Positions 24,254 to 35,600 are shown, counted from the stretch's first letter. The stretch: DNA of 51,232 nucleotides from Sphingobacterium sp. UBA6711 (GCA_002454415.1 DKIT01000045.1:42122-93353); one strand, 5' to 3'. Made by a program: numbers and translations. The notes: a model not told the origin generated them from the letters alone.

Positions 24254-25365
24254 ATAATGGCTGTAAAAGTTGGTAATACACGTTTCATTAGACTATACAA
24301 CAACAGCCCGAGCAAGATGACTATTGCGGGGCATAACAGGTATAAGAACAGTAGTTCAGCATCCGACTGTGGACGGACTATATTAAACAAAACCTTGATG
24401 ACAAATACCAGTGGCAAACGATGGTACGCAAATATAAAAAAACTCGCATTGGCCAAAAAAGCACTCGCCCGCCATCGCCCATGCTCCATAAAATGCGCTG
24501 AAAGCCCAGTTGAAAAGAGGATTCCAACCATCACATTCGCACAATACAGATAAGGCCACCAACTCTTGCCCAGAAAATAAAACTCCGCAAGAATAAGGAA
24601 TATATAGAGTCCCGCTGTCCACGATACGTGCGGTTTCATAAGCGCAACAAAATCCTTTTTATATACACTAAAATAGGCGCCGGCCGCAAAGAAAAAGAAA
24701 GCTGCTGTACTACATCCCGGCAGATAGAAATAGGGATTGTATAACCAGAGCAATCCAAGCAGTGCAACAGCTAGAATACCAAGTTTTTTGATCAGGAAAT
24801 AAAAGACTGGGGATAAAACCACAACAACCATCAGGTCGCGGATAAACCAGAATGGGGAATTGACAGGCAGCGTTTTCTCAACATGTGGATTCACGTGCGA
24901 GGTATCCCAAAAGGACCATAGCCAATCCGTCACACTATAATTTACGATGAGTTTATTTACACCGGAAACCAAGCTCCCCGAGAATAAAGTCTGCGCAAGA
25001 AAAAAGAAAACGAGCACCACAACATTCCAAAAAACATAAGGGATTAACAACGAATGGACGCGACTTTTTAATTTTTTCAAATAAATCTTCAGGGAAAATC
25101 CTTCCGTTCGGTAAAAGAATAAAAAGCCTGAAATAAAAAAGAAAAGCGGTACACAAACTTCAAAGATAACTTTGGAAAACAGAAAAAATATGCGTGCGAA
25201 GACAGGAAAATTTACAAAACTGATCTGTTTGCCCCCCCCTATGACTATATTCGAAAAATCGGTATGGATAAAGACAACACCAACGATTAGCGGAAAGCGC
25301 AGGAAATCGATCGTTTTGGACAATAGCTGCCCATCTGAATATTGTAAATGATAATCTTTACCCAT
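24238..25365 (-). CDS. acyltransferase family 3 integral membrane protein
   Basis: The product has 375 residues with about ten membrane helices. It opens with the family pattern LRFPLIVGVVFIHTDFS (the conserved His near residue 34) and continues VPLFFFISGFLFFYR. Membrane acyltransferases of this family transfer acetyl or similar groups to sugars of cell-surface polysaccharides or to lipids. The stop lies inside the C1-peptidase gene (16-bp overlap). Whether it acts on the polymer made by the nearby GT2 system is unknown, although the two loci are only ~3 kb apart. Confidence 0.85.
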   Translation of the reverse strand: MGKDYHLQYSDGQLLSKTIDFLRFPLIVGVVFIHTDFSNIVIGGGKQISFVNFPVFARIFFLFSKVIFEVCVPLFFFISGFLFFYRTEGFSLKIYLKKLKSRVHSLLIPYVFWNVVVLVFFFLAQTLFSGSLVSGVNKLIVNYSVTDWLWSFWDTSHVNPHVEKTLPVNSPFWFIRDLMVVVVLSPVFYFLIKKLGILAVALLGLLWLYNPYFYLPGCSTAAFFFFAAGAYFSVYKKDFVALMKPHVSWTAGLYIFLILAEFYFLGKSWWPYLYCANVMVGILFSTGLSAHFMEHGRWRASAFLANASFFIFAYHRLPLVFVIKVLFNIVRPQSDAELLFLYLLCPAIVILLGLLLYSLMKRVLPTFTAIICGGR

Positions 25366-25483
25366 TAGTTAGATTTCATCAAATTGCTTAGTTGTCGTTA
25401 AATTACATATTTCTTACGACATTATCATCTATTTATTTACGACAACATAAATTAAACATATTGACTAAAAATTACTTTCCAGG

Positions 25484-26935
25484 TCATCGAATCAAAAATG
25501 GAAACACCTCGCTTTCCCGATGAGCCTGTTTCATGCAGTCTTCAGCCTGTTTGATAATTTCAGGATGTTCAGCTGCCATATTGTCCTTTTCAAATGGATC
25601 CAATTCGAGGTCATAAAGTTCTATTGGCGCAGGCATAGCGGTCATCGCCTGCAGTCGGATTGCTTTCCATTTTCCGATGCGTACAGCCTGCTTACCTCCT
25701 TGTTCATGAAATTCCCAATAAAGATAGCGATGATTTTGTTGCCCATTATCTCCCAATAAAGTATTAAAAAAAGATATGCCGTCCCCTTGATTCTTGCTAC
25801 TGGTACCGGCAATATCAGCAAACGTCGAAAAGACATCCCAAAATGCGGCAATATGCTGACTACGGCTATTGGCCTTTACCTTATTAGGCCATCGTACCAC
25901 AAAAGGCACACGGATCCCACCTTCATAGAGATCTCTTTTAAAACCGCGCATCCCAGCATTGCTATTAAAAAATTGTGGATCTGCCCCCCCTTCGCGATGT
26001 GGCCCATTGTCGCTACTAAAGATCACGATAGTATTTTCATCCAACCCCAAATCCTTTAATTTAGCCATCACCTGTCCGACATATGAATCCAGGCGGCTTA
26101 CCATGGCGGCAAAGGTTGCACGTGGATACGCCTGGGAAGCATATCCAGAGGGCTTGGCCGAATTTCCATAATCGTCGCCAACAAAAGCCTTTTCCTCAAA
26201 CCTTCCTTTGTAATGATTTAGCAAGCTATCGTCTGGGACCAATAATTCGGCATGTGGTAGTATATGCGGCAGAAAAAGGAAAAAGGGCCTATCTTTATTC
26301 GCCGTGATAAAGTCCAGCGCTTTCTTTTGAATTAAATCTGGCGCATAACGTGTTGGTGTTTCCAACTCTTCATTTCCTGCAAGCAAGACTTTGGACGAGT
26401 TATCCCAAAGATGTGTTGGATAATAGCGGTGAGCAAGTGTCTGGCAGTTGTAGCCATAAAATTGGTCAAAGCCCTGTTTGTTTGGATCACCTTCCGACAA
26501 TACAGGTCCTAAACCCCATTTTCCAAACGCTCCAGTCCTGTAACCAGCTTGTTGCAGTATTTCGGCAATCGTTAGGACGGAATCTGCTATAGGATATTGC
26601 CCTTCGGGCTTTACCCCCAAATTTCCTCGGATAAAAGTATGTCCGGTATGTTGCCCCGTCATCAGTGCAGAACGCGACGGCGCGCAGACCGCTGTTCCCG
26701 CATAAAACTGATCAAAACGTAATCCCTCTGCAGCAAGCTGATCGATAAATGGGGTTCTAATGTACTGCTGACCGTTAAATCCAACATCACCGTATCCAAG
26801 ATCATCTGCCAAAATAAAAATGATATTGGGTCTCACTTTGTCCTGAGCTCTACTGGACACCACAGTAAAGGTCCAAAAACATAGGCTCATAAAGATAGAG
26901 CAAAGAGTCACTTGTTTATCTTTCATTCTCTCCAT
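25484..26935 (-). CDS. arylsulfatase-type sulfatase (formylglycine, family S1)
   Basis: The product has 483 residues with a signal peptide (about 1-31, ending SSRAQ). The S1 sulfatase signature AVCAPSRSALMTGQHTGH carries Cys84 for conversion to formylglycine (C-x-P-S-R). Metal ligands are Asp44/Asp45 in FILADDLGYGD and SSDNGPH further on. It removes sulfate esters from sugars in the periplasm or at the surface after maturation by an enzyme encoded elsewhere. It overlaps the DUF6250 gene by 20 bp and is the last gene of the lyase PUL. If the ATG at 26926 (Met4) is the real start, the overlap is 11 bp. Confidence 0.92.
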   Translation of the reverse strand: MERMKDKQVTLCSIFMSLCFWTFTVVSSRAQDKVRPNIIFILADDLGYGDVGFNGQQYIRTPFIDQLAAEGLRFDQFYAGTAVCAPSRSALMTGQHTGHTFIRGNLGVKPEGQYPIADSVLTIAEILQQAGYRTGAFGKWGLGPVLSEGDPNKQGFDQFYGYNCQTLAHRYYPTHLWDNSSKVLLAGNEELETPTRYAPDLIQKKALDFITANKDRPFFLFLPHILPHAELLVPDDSLLNHYKGRFEEKAFVGDDYGNSAKPSGYASQAYPRATFAAMVSRLDSYVGQVMAKLKDLGLDENTIVIFSSDNGPHREGGADPQFFNSNAGMRGFKRDLYEGGIRVPFVVRWPNKVKANSRSQHIAAFWDVFSTFADIAGTSSKNQGDGISFFNTLLGDNGQQNHRYLYWEFHEQGGKQAVRIGKWKAIRLQAMTAMPAPIELYDLELDPFEKDNMAAEHPEIIKQAEDCMKQAHRESEVFPFLIR

Positions 26936-27623
26936 TTTTCAATTTATAAATCTGTAAATCCTTAATTTTTTGTCTGGAGGCGGTCTGTCTAAAACCAAAG
27001 AATCCACGAATTGGAATAATGCCTTGATACTGGAAAACCAAGCGACCGTCGACATAAAAAGAGGTAAAACCTCCACTCGCGGAAACAATAGTTCTTATGT
27101 TGTAATAGCGATTTGGCAAAAGCAGATACATTGCCTCATTTTTTTCCTGCAATAGCATCCGCTTGCCTGTACCATCGTATTTTCTAAATCGTGTTGTCGT
27201 GTTGTTATTACCGCCCATCCCTACATAGAAGAGATCTAGCGAATCGTAAGACGCCAATCTGCCATCGCGGGCCTTTAGCTGAGTAGTGACAAGTGGATCT
27301 TCTGCAGGTTCTCTGGTAAGCCAAAACTGATTGAGATCCGAAAGCCGGTCAGTAGCTCCGGTATCCACAAGTACCATACGTTGATAGCTAATTTCATAAT
27401 CCCCTTCCAAGAGGCTGTCCAACCAAAGGGTGGCTCCGCCATGTGAGCTTAGGATCCATTCATCAGATTGCTGTCGAAAATAAGATTTTTCTGGATATTC
27501 AAATTCAATTCGCCAAGGGCCATTTTTCACTATTTTGACGTCCCTATGCTGCGCCATTATTGGGCTCAGAAGCAGCTCAGACAAAAGCAAAAGACTGATT
27601 AAACGTATATACTTCATCATCAT
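26916..27623 (-). CDS. DUF6250-like secreted protein (concanavalin-type fold)
   Basis: The product has 235 residues with a signal peptide (about 4-24, ending SPIMAQ). The mature protein is beta-rich: WRIEFEYPEKSYF near the start, LFYVGMGGNNNTTTRFRKYD in the middle and FTSFYVDGRLVFQYQ near the end. The pattern recalls DUF6250/YesU-like jelly-roll proteins often encoded beside rhamnogalacturonan lyases. A glycan-binding or accessory hydrolase role is likely but not shown. It starts directly after the lyase gene without a gap and overlaps the sulfatase gene. Confidence 0.7.
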   Translation of the reverse strand: MMMKYIRLISLLLLSELLLSPIMAQHRDVKIVKNGPWRIEFEYPEKSYFRQQSDEWILSSHGGATLWLDSLLEGDYEISYQRMVLVDTGATDRLSDLNQFWLTREPAEDPLVTTQLKARDGRLASYDSLDLFYVGMGGNNNTTTRFRKYDGTGKRMLLQEKNEAMYLLLPNRYYNIRTIVSASGGFTSFYVDGRLVFQYQGIIPIRGFFGFRQTASRQKIKDLQIYKLKNGENER

Positions 27624-30347
27624 TTAGTCGAGTTTATTTCCAACAAAATGTAAGCACTGAATTAAACTTAAGCTCCATTGCGCTGCCTCATTGGTGGACA
27701 TCGCCTTCCATTCCTCCTGATCGTAAGGAAGTGTAATGATAGGTACTGGAGCAATGGTTTCAGGAGATTTGGGTCTATCTCCCAAGAGTTCAGTCCAGGC
27801 CCGCTCTGCCAGCAGCTTATCCCCCAACCTGGAGGCCGCATAGGCTGTGAGCCTCGCATGGCTACTTCGCAGATTGAATTTACCTTCTTTTGTACCCAGC
27901 TCTTTCAGCCGCTGTTCATCAGGTGCATTGTATAACCGACAATATTGCAACCACGCTTTTTCAAATTTTTTATCGGGAATCACATTTAGTATCTCCTGGC
28001 AGATCTCTACAAGACCAAATACAGCATTGAGATGGGACACCCGTACCGTATTATCCTTATACCTGTCAAATCTGCCTGTCGCAATATTCAACATACTCAG
28101 GCCCGTGAAGAAGCCCTGGGGCTGATCTGCAATGCTTTGCATACTCGCTTTCAGGCGGCTCAAAATCTTGGGATCAAGGGTTCGCTCCCATTCGGTAAAC
28201 CATGCTGCGGCAATAGCCCCCCAATCGGTCCCAAATCCGTCAAGCGCTTTCCCGTCTTGTGACACAAGAGGCTCATCGACACGTTTTCGGAGCGCGACGA
28301 CATGCTGGAGTGTGGAAGCCGTTTCCACCTGTTCACGCAAGAGATCTCCAGTCCGCTCATCGGCCGTAAGATAATAGTAAAACCTTCTATTGAGCGCCGT
28401 GCTGATACGGAGCTGTTTGGCACTACAGCCCCAATGCATGACATTATGCCGACTCCCTAAAGGAGCAAATTGCCCCAGATGATGAACATCCACTTCGCCC
28501 GTATGTCGGCACATGGCTTCCGCAAAGCGAAAACAATCCCTATTACCCGAACGGAGATAATAATACCAGAGCCAAAGGTCGGTCCCAAGTTCAGAATTAT
28601 CCCAGGCGAAACCACCTACATCGTATTTCCAAACATGGCGATCTGCATCATAACTGTGCATCACATCACCATAATTCCAAAATCCATACCATCCCCTTCT
28701 GTCAACCTCCCCCCGATAAAATTTAAGCAGGGCATCCAGTTTATCTTCCAGCGCGGCCTTCAAAGGTGTACTCCGATCGGGGAGCCCCCAGTTACCACCA
28801 AATGTTTCATTCTCGAGGAGATAAGATGGGCTTACCGACAACACAGGCGGCTGCTGAAAAGCCAGTGCCAACTGGCTCAGTTTTTCTGGAGAAGGTGTTT
28901 GTTCAAAGAAGGACAGGTACAGTTCGGAAGTACGACCAACACCTAGCGGGGTTCCATATCCTTCCTCATAGTCCTCGTATGTTATTTCCAGACCTTCCCA
29001 TTGTTTTTCGTAGTTATCCTGCCCCATTCCGTCATGGTAAAAACGGAGATCCATCGCCTCAGCTTGGGGTGCCCATAACCAAGCTGTTAGCGTTGCTTCC
29101 GCCGAGGCCGAGCCGCGGATATCCAGCTGTGCAGGATAACTTTGCCAGAAATTACGTATACCTAACGCTACCCCATAAGATGGTGTCCCTACATACAGAG
29201 TGCCCATGGATTTCCCAAAATCACGCGCATGGAGCCAAGCATGTCCTGACTTGCTGCGTTTCTCAATGCTGCTCGCCGATGGATTGGCCTGTAGCAAGCT
29301 GTAGTCTCCAAACGTCGGAATATAAGGCAATCCCCGCCTTACGGGCTCAGAAATATCTTCCAGTTTGATTGCCTCACCGCGCACTTGTTTTACCCTAGCT
29401 TCTTTGCCCGGATCACGACGTAAACCAGTCAAACCTTTTACAGCTTCGGCAAATACTTCCCCTCCTTCCCCCACAAAACGAATGTAACGGTTGTATGTGG
29501 AGCTATCCTGCAGTGGCACGGCTAGCGACAGTCCAATTCCCTTAATAAAATCATGCTGTTCGTCACCATCGTACAGAAATGTGTAAATTGTTTTTATCGT
29601 GGACGACTTGTAGTATAGATAAAAACGTATGATAAATGGAAATTTTTTTAGGCCATTTTCCTGCTGGTGTACACCTTCGATACGTACGAGTACCCGTTGA
29701 CTGCCACTGTTTTCCACGACAGCTTTTTCGATTTGGGAATAGCATGCGAACCGATTCAAAGCCCCTTCGGACTCTGCATCAGGGGCGTCTTGCAGGATAA
29801 CCTTTAGGCAGCCAGCTCTACCTATCAGTTGATTATTTTGCCAAATTTCCGGTATCAGTTCTTTTCCGCGCTTTGCGAACGTTACTTGGAGTATTCCATT
29901 GTCGATGATAATGGACTGTTCTTGTTCCTGTAGCACAATACCGGACTGCTCTTGTTGGCTCTTGACTAAATACAGCTGATCCGATGCTAATCTCGAAGAA
30001 CCCGCAACTGCACAAGCCGACCATTTCACCGAACCATCCGGCCAAAAAGCCAGGGGCCAAGTCTGAACAGGAAGCTGTTGCCCCTGACTATTGCGAAGCG
30101 CAAAGTTTTGTTCCTTCCCAACAGCCCCTTTTGGCCAAGGAACTCCGAATGTGGTTCCCAAGGAAGATTCTCCTTGTTGACGATCGATCCAATTTAGTGG
30201 AATCCCCAGCTGATCATTCGATACGATTCCGTTATTTGCAAGCGCCCCTGCACCTTGGCGACCGTAGAGGTCAAGACTCGTCAAGGGGCCGATGCCCACA
30301 CCAAGTAAGGCGCTGTTTTTTAAAAACTTTCTTCTATTTAGTTTCAT
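27624..30347 (-). CDS. PcRGLX/YetA-like exo-rhamnogalacturonan lyase family protein (PL26-type)
   Basis: The product has 907 residues. The N-terminus MKLNRRKFLKNSALLG carries a twin-arginine (Tat) motif. The N-terminal domain (~40-330) has the RIFT-barrel pattern of PcRGLX/YetA proteins (FGVPWPKGAVGKEQNF, then WPLAFWPDGSVKWSA). The middle and C-terminal parts (~480-880) are an alpha/alpha barrel with WYGFWNYGDVMHSYD. Members related to PL26 cleave rhamnogalacturonan I from the chain end. Its place between susD and DUF6250 supports a pectin-backbone role. The exact specificity is inferred from resemblance only, and the accompanying sulfatase makes a sulfated rhamnose-containing glycan worth considering. 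Confidence 0.85.
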   Translation of the reverse strand: MKLNRRKFLKNSALLGVGIGPLTSLDLYGRQGAGALANNGIVSNDQLGIPLNWIDRQQGESSLGTTFGVPWPKGAVGKEQNFALRNSQGQQLPVQTWPLAFWPDGSVKWSACAVAGSSRLASDQLYLVKSQQEQSGIVLQEQEQSIIIDNGILQVTFAKRGKELIPEIWQNNQLIGRAGCLKVILQDAPDAESEGALNRFACYSQIEKAVVENSGSQRVLVRIEGVHQQENGLKKFPFIIRFYLYYKSSTIKTIYTFLYDGDEQHDFIKGIGLSLAVPLQDSSTYNRYIRFVGEGGEVFAEAVKGLTGLRRDPGKEARVKQVRGEAIKLEDISEPVRRGLPYIPTFGDYSLLQANPSASSIEKRSKSGHAWLHARDFGKSMGTLYVGTPSYGVALGIRNFWQSYPAQLDIRGSASAEATLTAWLWAPQAEAMDLRFYHDGMGQDNYEKQWEGLEITYEDYEEGYGTPLGVGRTSELYLSFFEQTPSPEKLSQLALAFQQPPVLSVSPSYLLENETFGGNWGLPDRSTPLKAALEDKLDALLKFYRGEVDRRGWYGFWNYGDVMHSYDADRHVWKYDVGGFAWDNSELGTDLWLWYYYLRSGNRDCFRFAEAMCRHTGEVDVHHLGQFAPLGSRHNVMHWGCSAKQLRISTALNRRFYYYLTADERTGDLLREQVETASTLQHVVALRKRVDEPLVSQDGKALDGFGTDWGAIAAAWFTEWERTLDPKILSRLKASMQSIADQPQGFFTGLSMLNIATGRFDRYKDNTVRVSHLNAVFGLVEICQEILNVIPDKKFEKAWLQYCRLYNAPDEQRLKELGTKEGKFNLRSSHARLTAYAASRLGDKLLAERAWTELLGDRPKSPETIAPVPIITLPYDQEEWKAMSTNEAAQWSLSLIQCLHFVGNKLD

Positions 30348-30358
30348 ACCTATACCGA

Positions 30359-32620
30359 TTAATAACCAGGATTCTGGTAAGCACGTCGGGCTGTCTCATC
30401 AAGCAGTACGCCGTCCTTATCCGTTAACATACTAATAAAAGATTGCGGAAAAGGTTTGAATGTATGCGTCGCTGTAAATGTACCTTTGCCATTCCCATCC
30501 TGGCCATTGACGCCAGATGGATTATCCGATTTGGACCAGCCCCCAATACGACTAGAGGCCAATTGTGCGTGATACAACATACGCTCCAACTGAATACCCG
30601 CGTGATGTATACCTTCATAGAGCACCTGCTCTGTATTAAATTCCCGGGAATATTCATTGTATATAAAATGTATAAACCGTTTCAGTTCAGTATTCGCCTC
30701 CGGTGGATATTGTTCGGCTTTGGATTTAGTCGAGCTGCCGTCCCAATATGTTGCATCTACCCGGATTTTATCCATGCTCCCCCCGGTGGTGGCATAGGGG
30801 TAGATCCGTTCATTCAGGCCTAGCAATTCAGATCCGGGATATAAACGGGCCAGTACCTCTGCACGGTTTTCTCCAGTCTTGTAGGCTGCACGGTTTCTTA
30901 ATATATTGATGTCCGCAATTGCTTTGGCGTAATCTCCTTTGCGACCGTAGGCTTCTGCCCGGATAAGGAAGGTTTCGGCGAGACGAAAAATAGCCACGTC
31001 CCGTGTCCCAAAATGATTGTCCACCGTACTGCGATTGGGATCTATGAATTTGCGTGAAGAAGGACGCACTTTACGGCTTAGGAGTAACCCAGCATTTCCA
31101 CTGTACCTGTCAGCGCCAGTCTTTCGATAATAATACTTTCCCGCGTCCTTGATCCATCGGGGATAAAGTACATAGGGCTGTGCCAAGGCCTCATTGATAT
31201 CAATTGCCGTTTCTTTTGTATTCTCCAGAAAAACAAGGCCAAGATCAGCTTTGCCGATTTTCCGCTGTCCGACCACGGCATTGCGTCCATCCCACGATGG
31301 CCTTTTGTACCCCGGTTTAATAGTGGTATTAAAGAATTCGGCTTCACTTGCCAGCCAGGTCAGGGACGCATTTTTCGCATCGGTATAAGCCAGTCCCGGT
31401 CCATCCGTTTGGGAGGCATTGTCAAAGGAAGCACTTTGGTATTCCAGCTGGAAGGATTTTTCAAAACGGGAGTCATTAAGCTTATCGGTAAACACATCAT
31501 AGCCCCAGTCTGACGGTAGAAAGCCTTGTCCTTTGAGCAAACCGTAGGACCATGTCCAGCTTGAAATATTCCAGGCCGCGTTGCGGTAATCAGCGGTAAA
31601 AGCGGCATTGGTACGCATACCGTAGCGGCCATTGTCGAGATTGTTACCATAGGAGGCCTGCAGAATAATCTCGGAATTAGCTTCGTTACTCCAATCGCCT
31701 TTTTCAATGGCAAAAAGATCCCAATAATCGGCGGCTAAGCTGATTCCCGAACTGATCACCTGCGAAGAATAATAGATGGCTGAATCGAGATCCACCAGCC
31801 CTTCCCCCTTATAAAGCAAACCTTGGTACGCATTGGGACTAGTGGGATCCACCGTCCCATCTGCATTTCGATAGGATTTAAAAGCTGCGGCCTGATGCCG
31901 TTGCAAGTAAAGTTTAGACAAGAAGTGCGCGGCCGCGTTGCGGGTGATCCGACCACGCTGTGTCTGTGCAGCAGTAGGCAAATACTGCTCCGCAAAGCGC
32001 AGGTCCGAAATTAATTTGGTATAGATGATCGCCGAACTTGTTTTTGGCAAGTAAAAATGATCCGGTAGACTATTATTACTTTTCAACGGAAAGGGAACAT
32101 CCCCCAATTGGGTAACCAATAGATAATAAGCATAGGCTCTGAGAAAATAGAGCTCCGAGAGCCTTTGATTGGCATAGGCCTGATCGCTCGCATATTTTCC
32201 TGGAGCTTTTTCCGTAATAATTTCTATTGCCTTATTGCAGTCATTAATAATGGGATAAGCGCCCAACAGTTGTGTTTGATAATAGCCGATCAGGTTATTG
32301 GCATATTCACCAGCTGCCCCCGAAGACGACCATACCGCAGGGCTAAAAGTCGCCCAGGAATTATCGAGAGGTTCAACGATATCGTTACCCGTTTCGAAAA
32401 GAAAGGGCCCTTCCATAAATCCATATTTCCATCGCAATATATTATAATTCGCGACGACTAGCTCGTCGAGTCCTTTTTCGGATTCAAAATAATCCTGCGT
32501 GATCGTGGAGACCATTTCCTCTTTGAGAAAGTCCTTGCAGGAACTCAGTCCTATTCCTGCCGATAGTATCGTTATTCCCCAAAGGATAACCGTTTTTTTA
32601 TTGTATTTTCCAAGTCTCAT
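30359..32620 (-). CDS. SusD/RagB-family outer-membrane lipoprotein of the lyase PUL
   Basis: The product has 753 residues, long for SusD (usually 500-650). It carries a lipoprotein signal (LSAGIGLSSCKDF, Cys ~28), the N-terminal SusD pattern LSELYFLRAYAYYLLVTQLG and IFRLAETFLIRAEAYGRKGD near residue 550. A C-terminal SusD-type segment contains EQVLYEGIHHAGIQLERMLY. It lies 19 bp after susC and 11 bp before the lyase gene. It should bind the extracellular polysaccharide and cap the SusC channel. The extra length is spread over insertions in the middle of the protein. Confidence 0.93.
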   Translation of the reverse strand: MRLGKYNKKTVILWGITILSAGIGLSSCKDFLKEEMVSTITQDYFESEKGLDELVVANYNILRWKYGFMEGPFLFETGNDIVEPLDNSWATFSPAVWSSSGAAGEYANNLIGYYQTQLLGAYPIINDCNKAIEIITEKAPGKYASDQAYANQRLSELYFLRAYAYYLLVTQLGDVPFPLKSNNSLPDHFYLPKTSSAIIYTKLISDLRFAEQYLPTAAQTQRGRITRNAAAHFLSKLYLQRHQAAAFKSYRNADGTVDPTSPNAYQGLLYKGEGLVDLDSAIYYSSQVISSGISLAADYWDLFAIEKGDWSNEANSEIILQASYGNNLDNGRYGMRTNAAFTADYRNAAWNISSWTWSYGLLKGQGFLPSDWGYDVFTDKLNDSRFEKSFQLEYQSASFDNASQTDGPGLAYTDAKNASLTWLASEAEFFNTTIKPGYKRPSWDGRNAVVGQRKIGKADLGLVFLENTKETAIDINEALAQPYVLYPRWIKDAGKYYYRKTGADRYSGNAGLLLSRKVRPSSRKFIDPNRSTVDNHFGTRDVAIFRLAETFLIRAEAYGRKGDYAKAIADINILRNRAAYKTGENRAEVLARLYPGSELLGLNERIYPYATTGGSMDKIRVDATYWDGSSTKSKAEQYPPEANTELKRFIHFIYNEYSREFNTEQVLYEGIHHAGIQLERMLYHAQLASSRIGGWSKSDNPSGVNGQDGNGKGTFTATHTFKPFPQSFISMLTDKDGVLLDETARRAYQNPGY

Positions 32621-32639
32621 ATTTTGTTGGTACTATTGA

Positions 32640-35600
32640 TTAAAGCCCGATTCTCAATCCGAGAACGGCACTGCGCAATAAGATGGTATTGGCGGTCTGT
32701 CCACCACGTTCGGCTGCTGCGGCGTTGTCCCAGCCATTTACATCGTCCGGATTCAGGCCAATTTTTACGGCTTCACCGCCCCAAATCACCGGGTTTAAGA
32801 CCTGCGCATATAGCTGTAGGCTTCCGATGTTGAGTCTATCCAACAGCGGCTGTCTGAACGTGTAACCCAAGGACACATAGCGCAATGACACCAGACTACC
32901 ACTGGTATAATTACGTGCCGCATTGTAGTTTGTAAATGTAGCTGTCGTCTGTTGCGGAAAAGATGCCGTGGTATTTTCTGGGCTCCATACATCAGCTTCT
33001 TTCCGACGTCCATAGGTTTGGAGCGCACCGTAATAGCTACTGCCTATGCGCGCATAAACAAAGAATGAGAAGTCCCAGTTTCTGTAACGAAAAGCGTTGA
33101 CAATCCCCCCTGTCCATTGAGGTCTATTGCTGCCCAAGATCTCTTTATCATTGTCATTGATGGTTCCAAAACCATTATCGAGATAAGTGACAATCTCACC
33201 GGAGGCTAGCGTGACAGATTTCGCGCCATCTGTACCGGGTTGTACTTCCACAAGTTGCTGATCTTTAATTTTCACCTGCCCTGGCAATGCTGTGATATTT
33301 CCAATTTTTCGGTAGAGTTCTATCAGTCTGGAGTCTTCGGGCGTTTGTTGCCACAGGCGATCATATACATAATCCCTAAATACTGCGATAGGCTGTCCGA
33401 TAAACCAACCATTGGCCACATCATCCACCTTTCCATCCACCAATTCGACAATCTTCTCCCGGTTTCTGCTCCAGGTTACCGTTGTGTTCCAGGAGAAATC
33501 GGGACGATTGATATTTTTACTTGAGAGACTGATTTCTAACCCACTGTTACTCGTTTTTCCGATATTGCCCAATACACTGTTGTATCCCAGCACCGGTGGA
33601 ATAGATCGATTGAGCAGCAGGTCTTTCGTATTGGCCCTGTACCATTCCACAGCACCTGTTATTCGATTGTTGAGAAAACCAAAATCTATTCCTACATTAT
33701 GCTGCACAGTTTTTTCCCAACCTAGATTTGCGTTTGGCATCGATGCTGATTTATAGCCCGGAGATTGCGTTTCGTCAAACACGTATGCGGCACCGACAAT
33801 TGTTCCCGAAGTCGTATAAGGCGATACAGAAGAATTGCCCGTTACACCAACGCCATACCGTAGCTTGAGCTGATCAATCCAGTCGACATGTTTCAACCAG
33901 GGTTCTTCCTCCAATTTATACGCTACTACCAAAGAAGGAAAGAAATCAAACTTATGTCCCTGAGCGAGTACAGAAGCACCGTCCCAGCGCCCAGTGGCGG
34001 TAAGCAGGTACTTATTTTTCAGTGCATAATTAGCGCGCAGCATATACGAAAGCAATGTATATTTACTGTACGACGTCCCATAGCTCATGGGACGGCCAAG
34101 GTCATTTGCGCCTAAATTGTACCATAAAGAAGAGGGGAAGGTGATATCCTGCGCCCGGATATTAATGCCATTAGATCTGTTTTCCTGTGATGACTGCAAC
34201 ACATCCACTTTCAGCGCCTGATCACCCCAGTTCTTATCAAATGTCAACATATTCTCAAAAACCCAGGACAATCTCTTACTATGGGCGTTATAGCCAATCA
34301 AAGGAGCTGTGCCCACGGCCGAAAAAGGATTGGTGTAATCTGGCCCATAAAATGAACCATTTTCCACTCCCGTATACTGCACGCCAAATTTGAGCTGATA
34401 TGTTAACCAAGGCGTGAAGTTGAGCTGAGCAAAAGCATTGGAGAGCACACTATATTGGGTGTATTCATTTTTGCTGTTTTCAATATTCAACAGCACGTTA
34501 TGAGCAGACAATCCTGTACGGTTGGTATTGAGCAATAGACCATTTTCATCATAAGCGGGTGCAAAGGGCATCATTGCCAAGGCCTGGCTATACGAATCTT
34601 TTCCACCTGAGTTGGCCGTATTGTCGGCCATACCATAATTTTGAAGGGAATAACTACCTATCGTTGAAATGCCTAGCTTTAACCATTTGCGTGGTGAGAC
34701 ATCCCCCTTTAAGGTTGTTGTGTATCGTTTATAATCCTGATCAATCATGGCGCCCTGCTGATCCAGTACTCCTGCGGACAAATAAAGTCTTGATGTTTCA
34801 CTACCCGAAGAAAGTGAGATACTGTGGTTATTTGTTTTTGCCAGGCGTGTTACCAAATCTGTCCAGCCCTGATTGGGTAGGTTTGCGCCGTTGTATACAG
34901 GAACCTGTTGTGCATATCCAGCAGCGATCTCCTGTGGAGTCGCATCACGCAATAGAACTTTACCATCAGCGTCCCAGCTATAAGCCTTTCGGATCGATTC
35001 AATACCATAAGATTCACCACCGCCAAAATTTTGAACATCAAAATCTGGATCGGGTGCTGTACCGTATTTTCCCGTATACGTTCCCCCATTGATATGGCTC
35101 TGCCTTTGCCAGTCCAATAGCGCCTTGGAGTCCATCCATTCTGTCGTCGAATGGATCTGATCGAAGGATAATGATCCATTATATTGAACGGATACCTGAC
35201 CTTTTTTTCCTTCCAATAGAGAAACCAGAATTACGCCATTTGCTCCACGAGATCCGTAGATCGCCGTTGCAGAAGCATCTTTCAATATTTCAATGGAAGC
35301 GATATCCTTTGGATTGATGATGGCGGCTTCACTTGCAGATATCGGAATACCGTCGACCACATAAAGCGGTTCGTTCGAAGCGTTGATCGATCGGTTTCCC
35401 CGTATACGGATGGTACCTATTCCGCCTGGGCGATTGTTCGAAGTGATGTCCACACCACTAGCTTTACCTTGAATGCCCTGTACGATATTAGTGATTGGTC
35501 GGTCGTTGAGATCCTGTCCTTTAATTTGAGATAATGCACCTGTAATATCTCTTTTTTTTGTGGTACCATATCCGACAACGACAATTTCATCGAGCTGTCG

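Noticed and set aside
28766..29368. 200-codon plus-strand ORF opposite the lyase gene
   Set aside because: It is a shadow of the PL26-like frame with no recognisable protein features.
34559..35092. 177-codon plus-strand ORF opposite the SusC gene
   Set aside because: It lies entirely within a well-supported SusC coding frame and has a low-complexity, Pro/Arg/His-rich composition typical of antisense frames.
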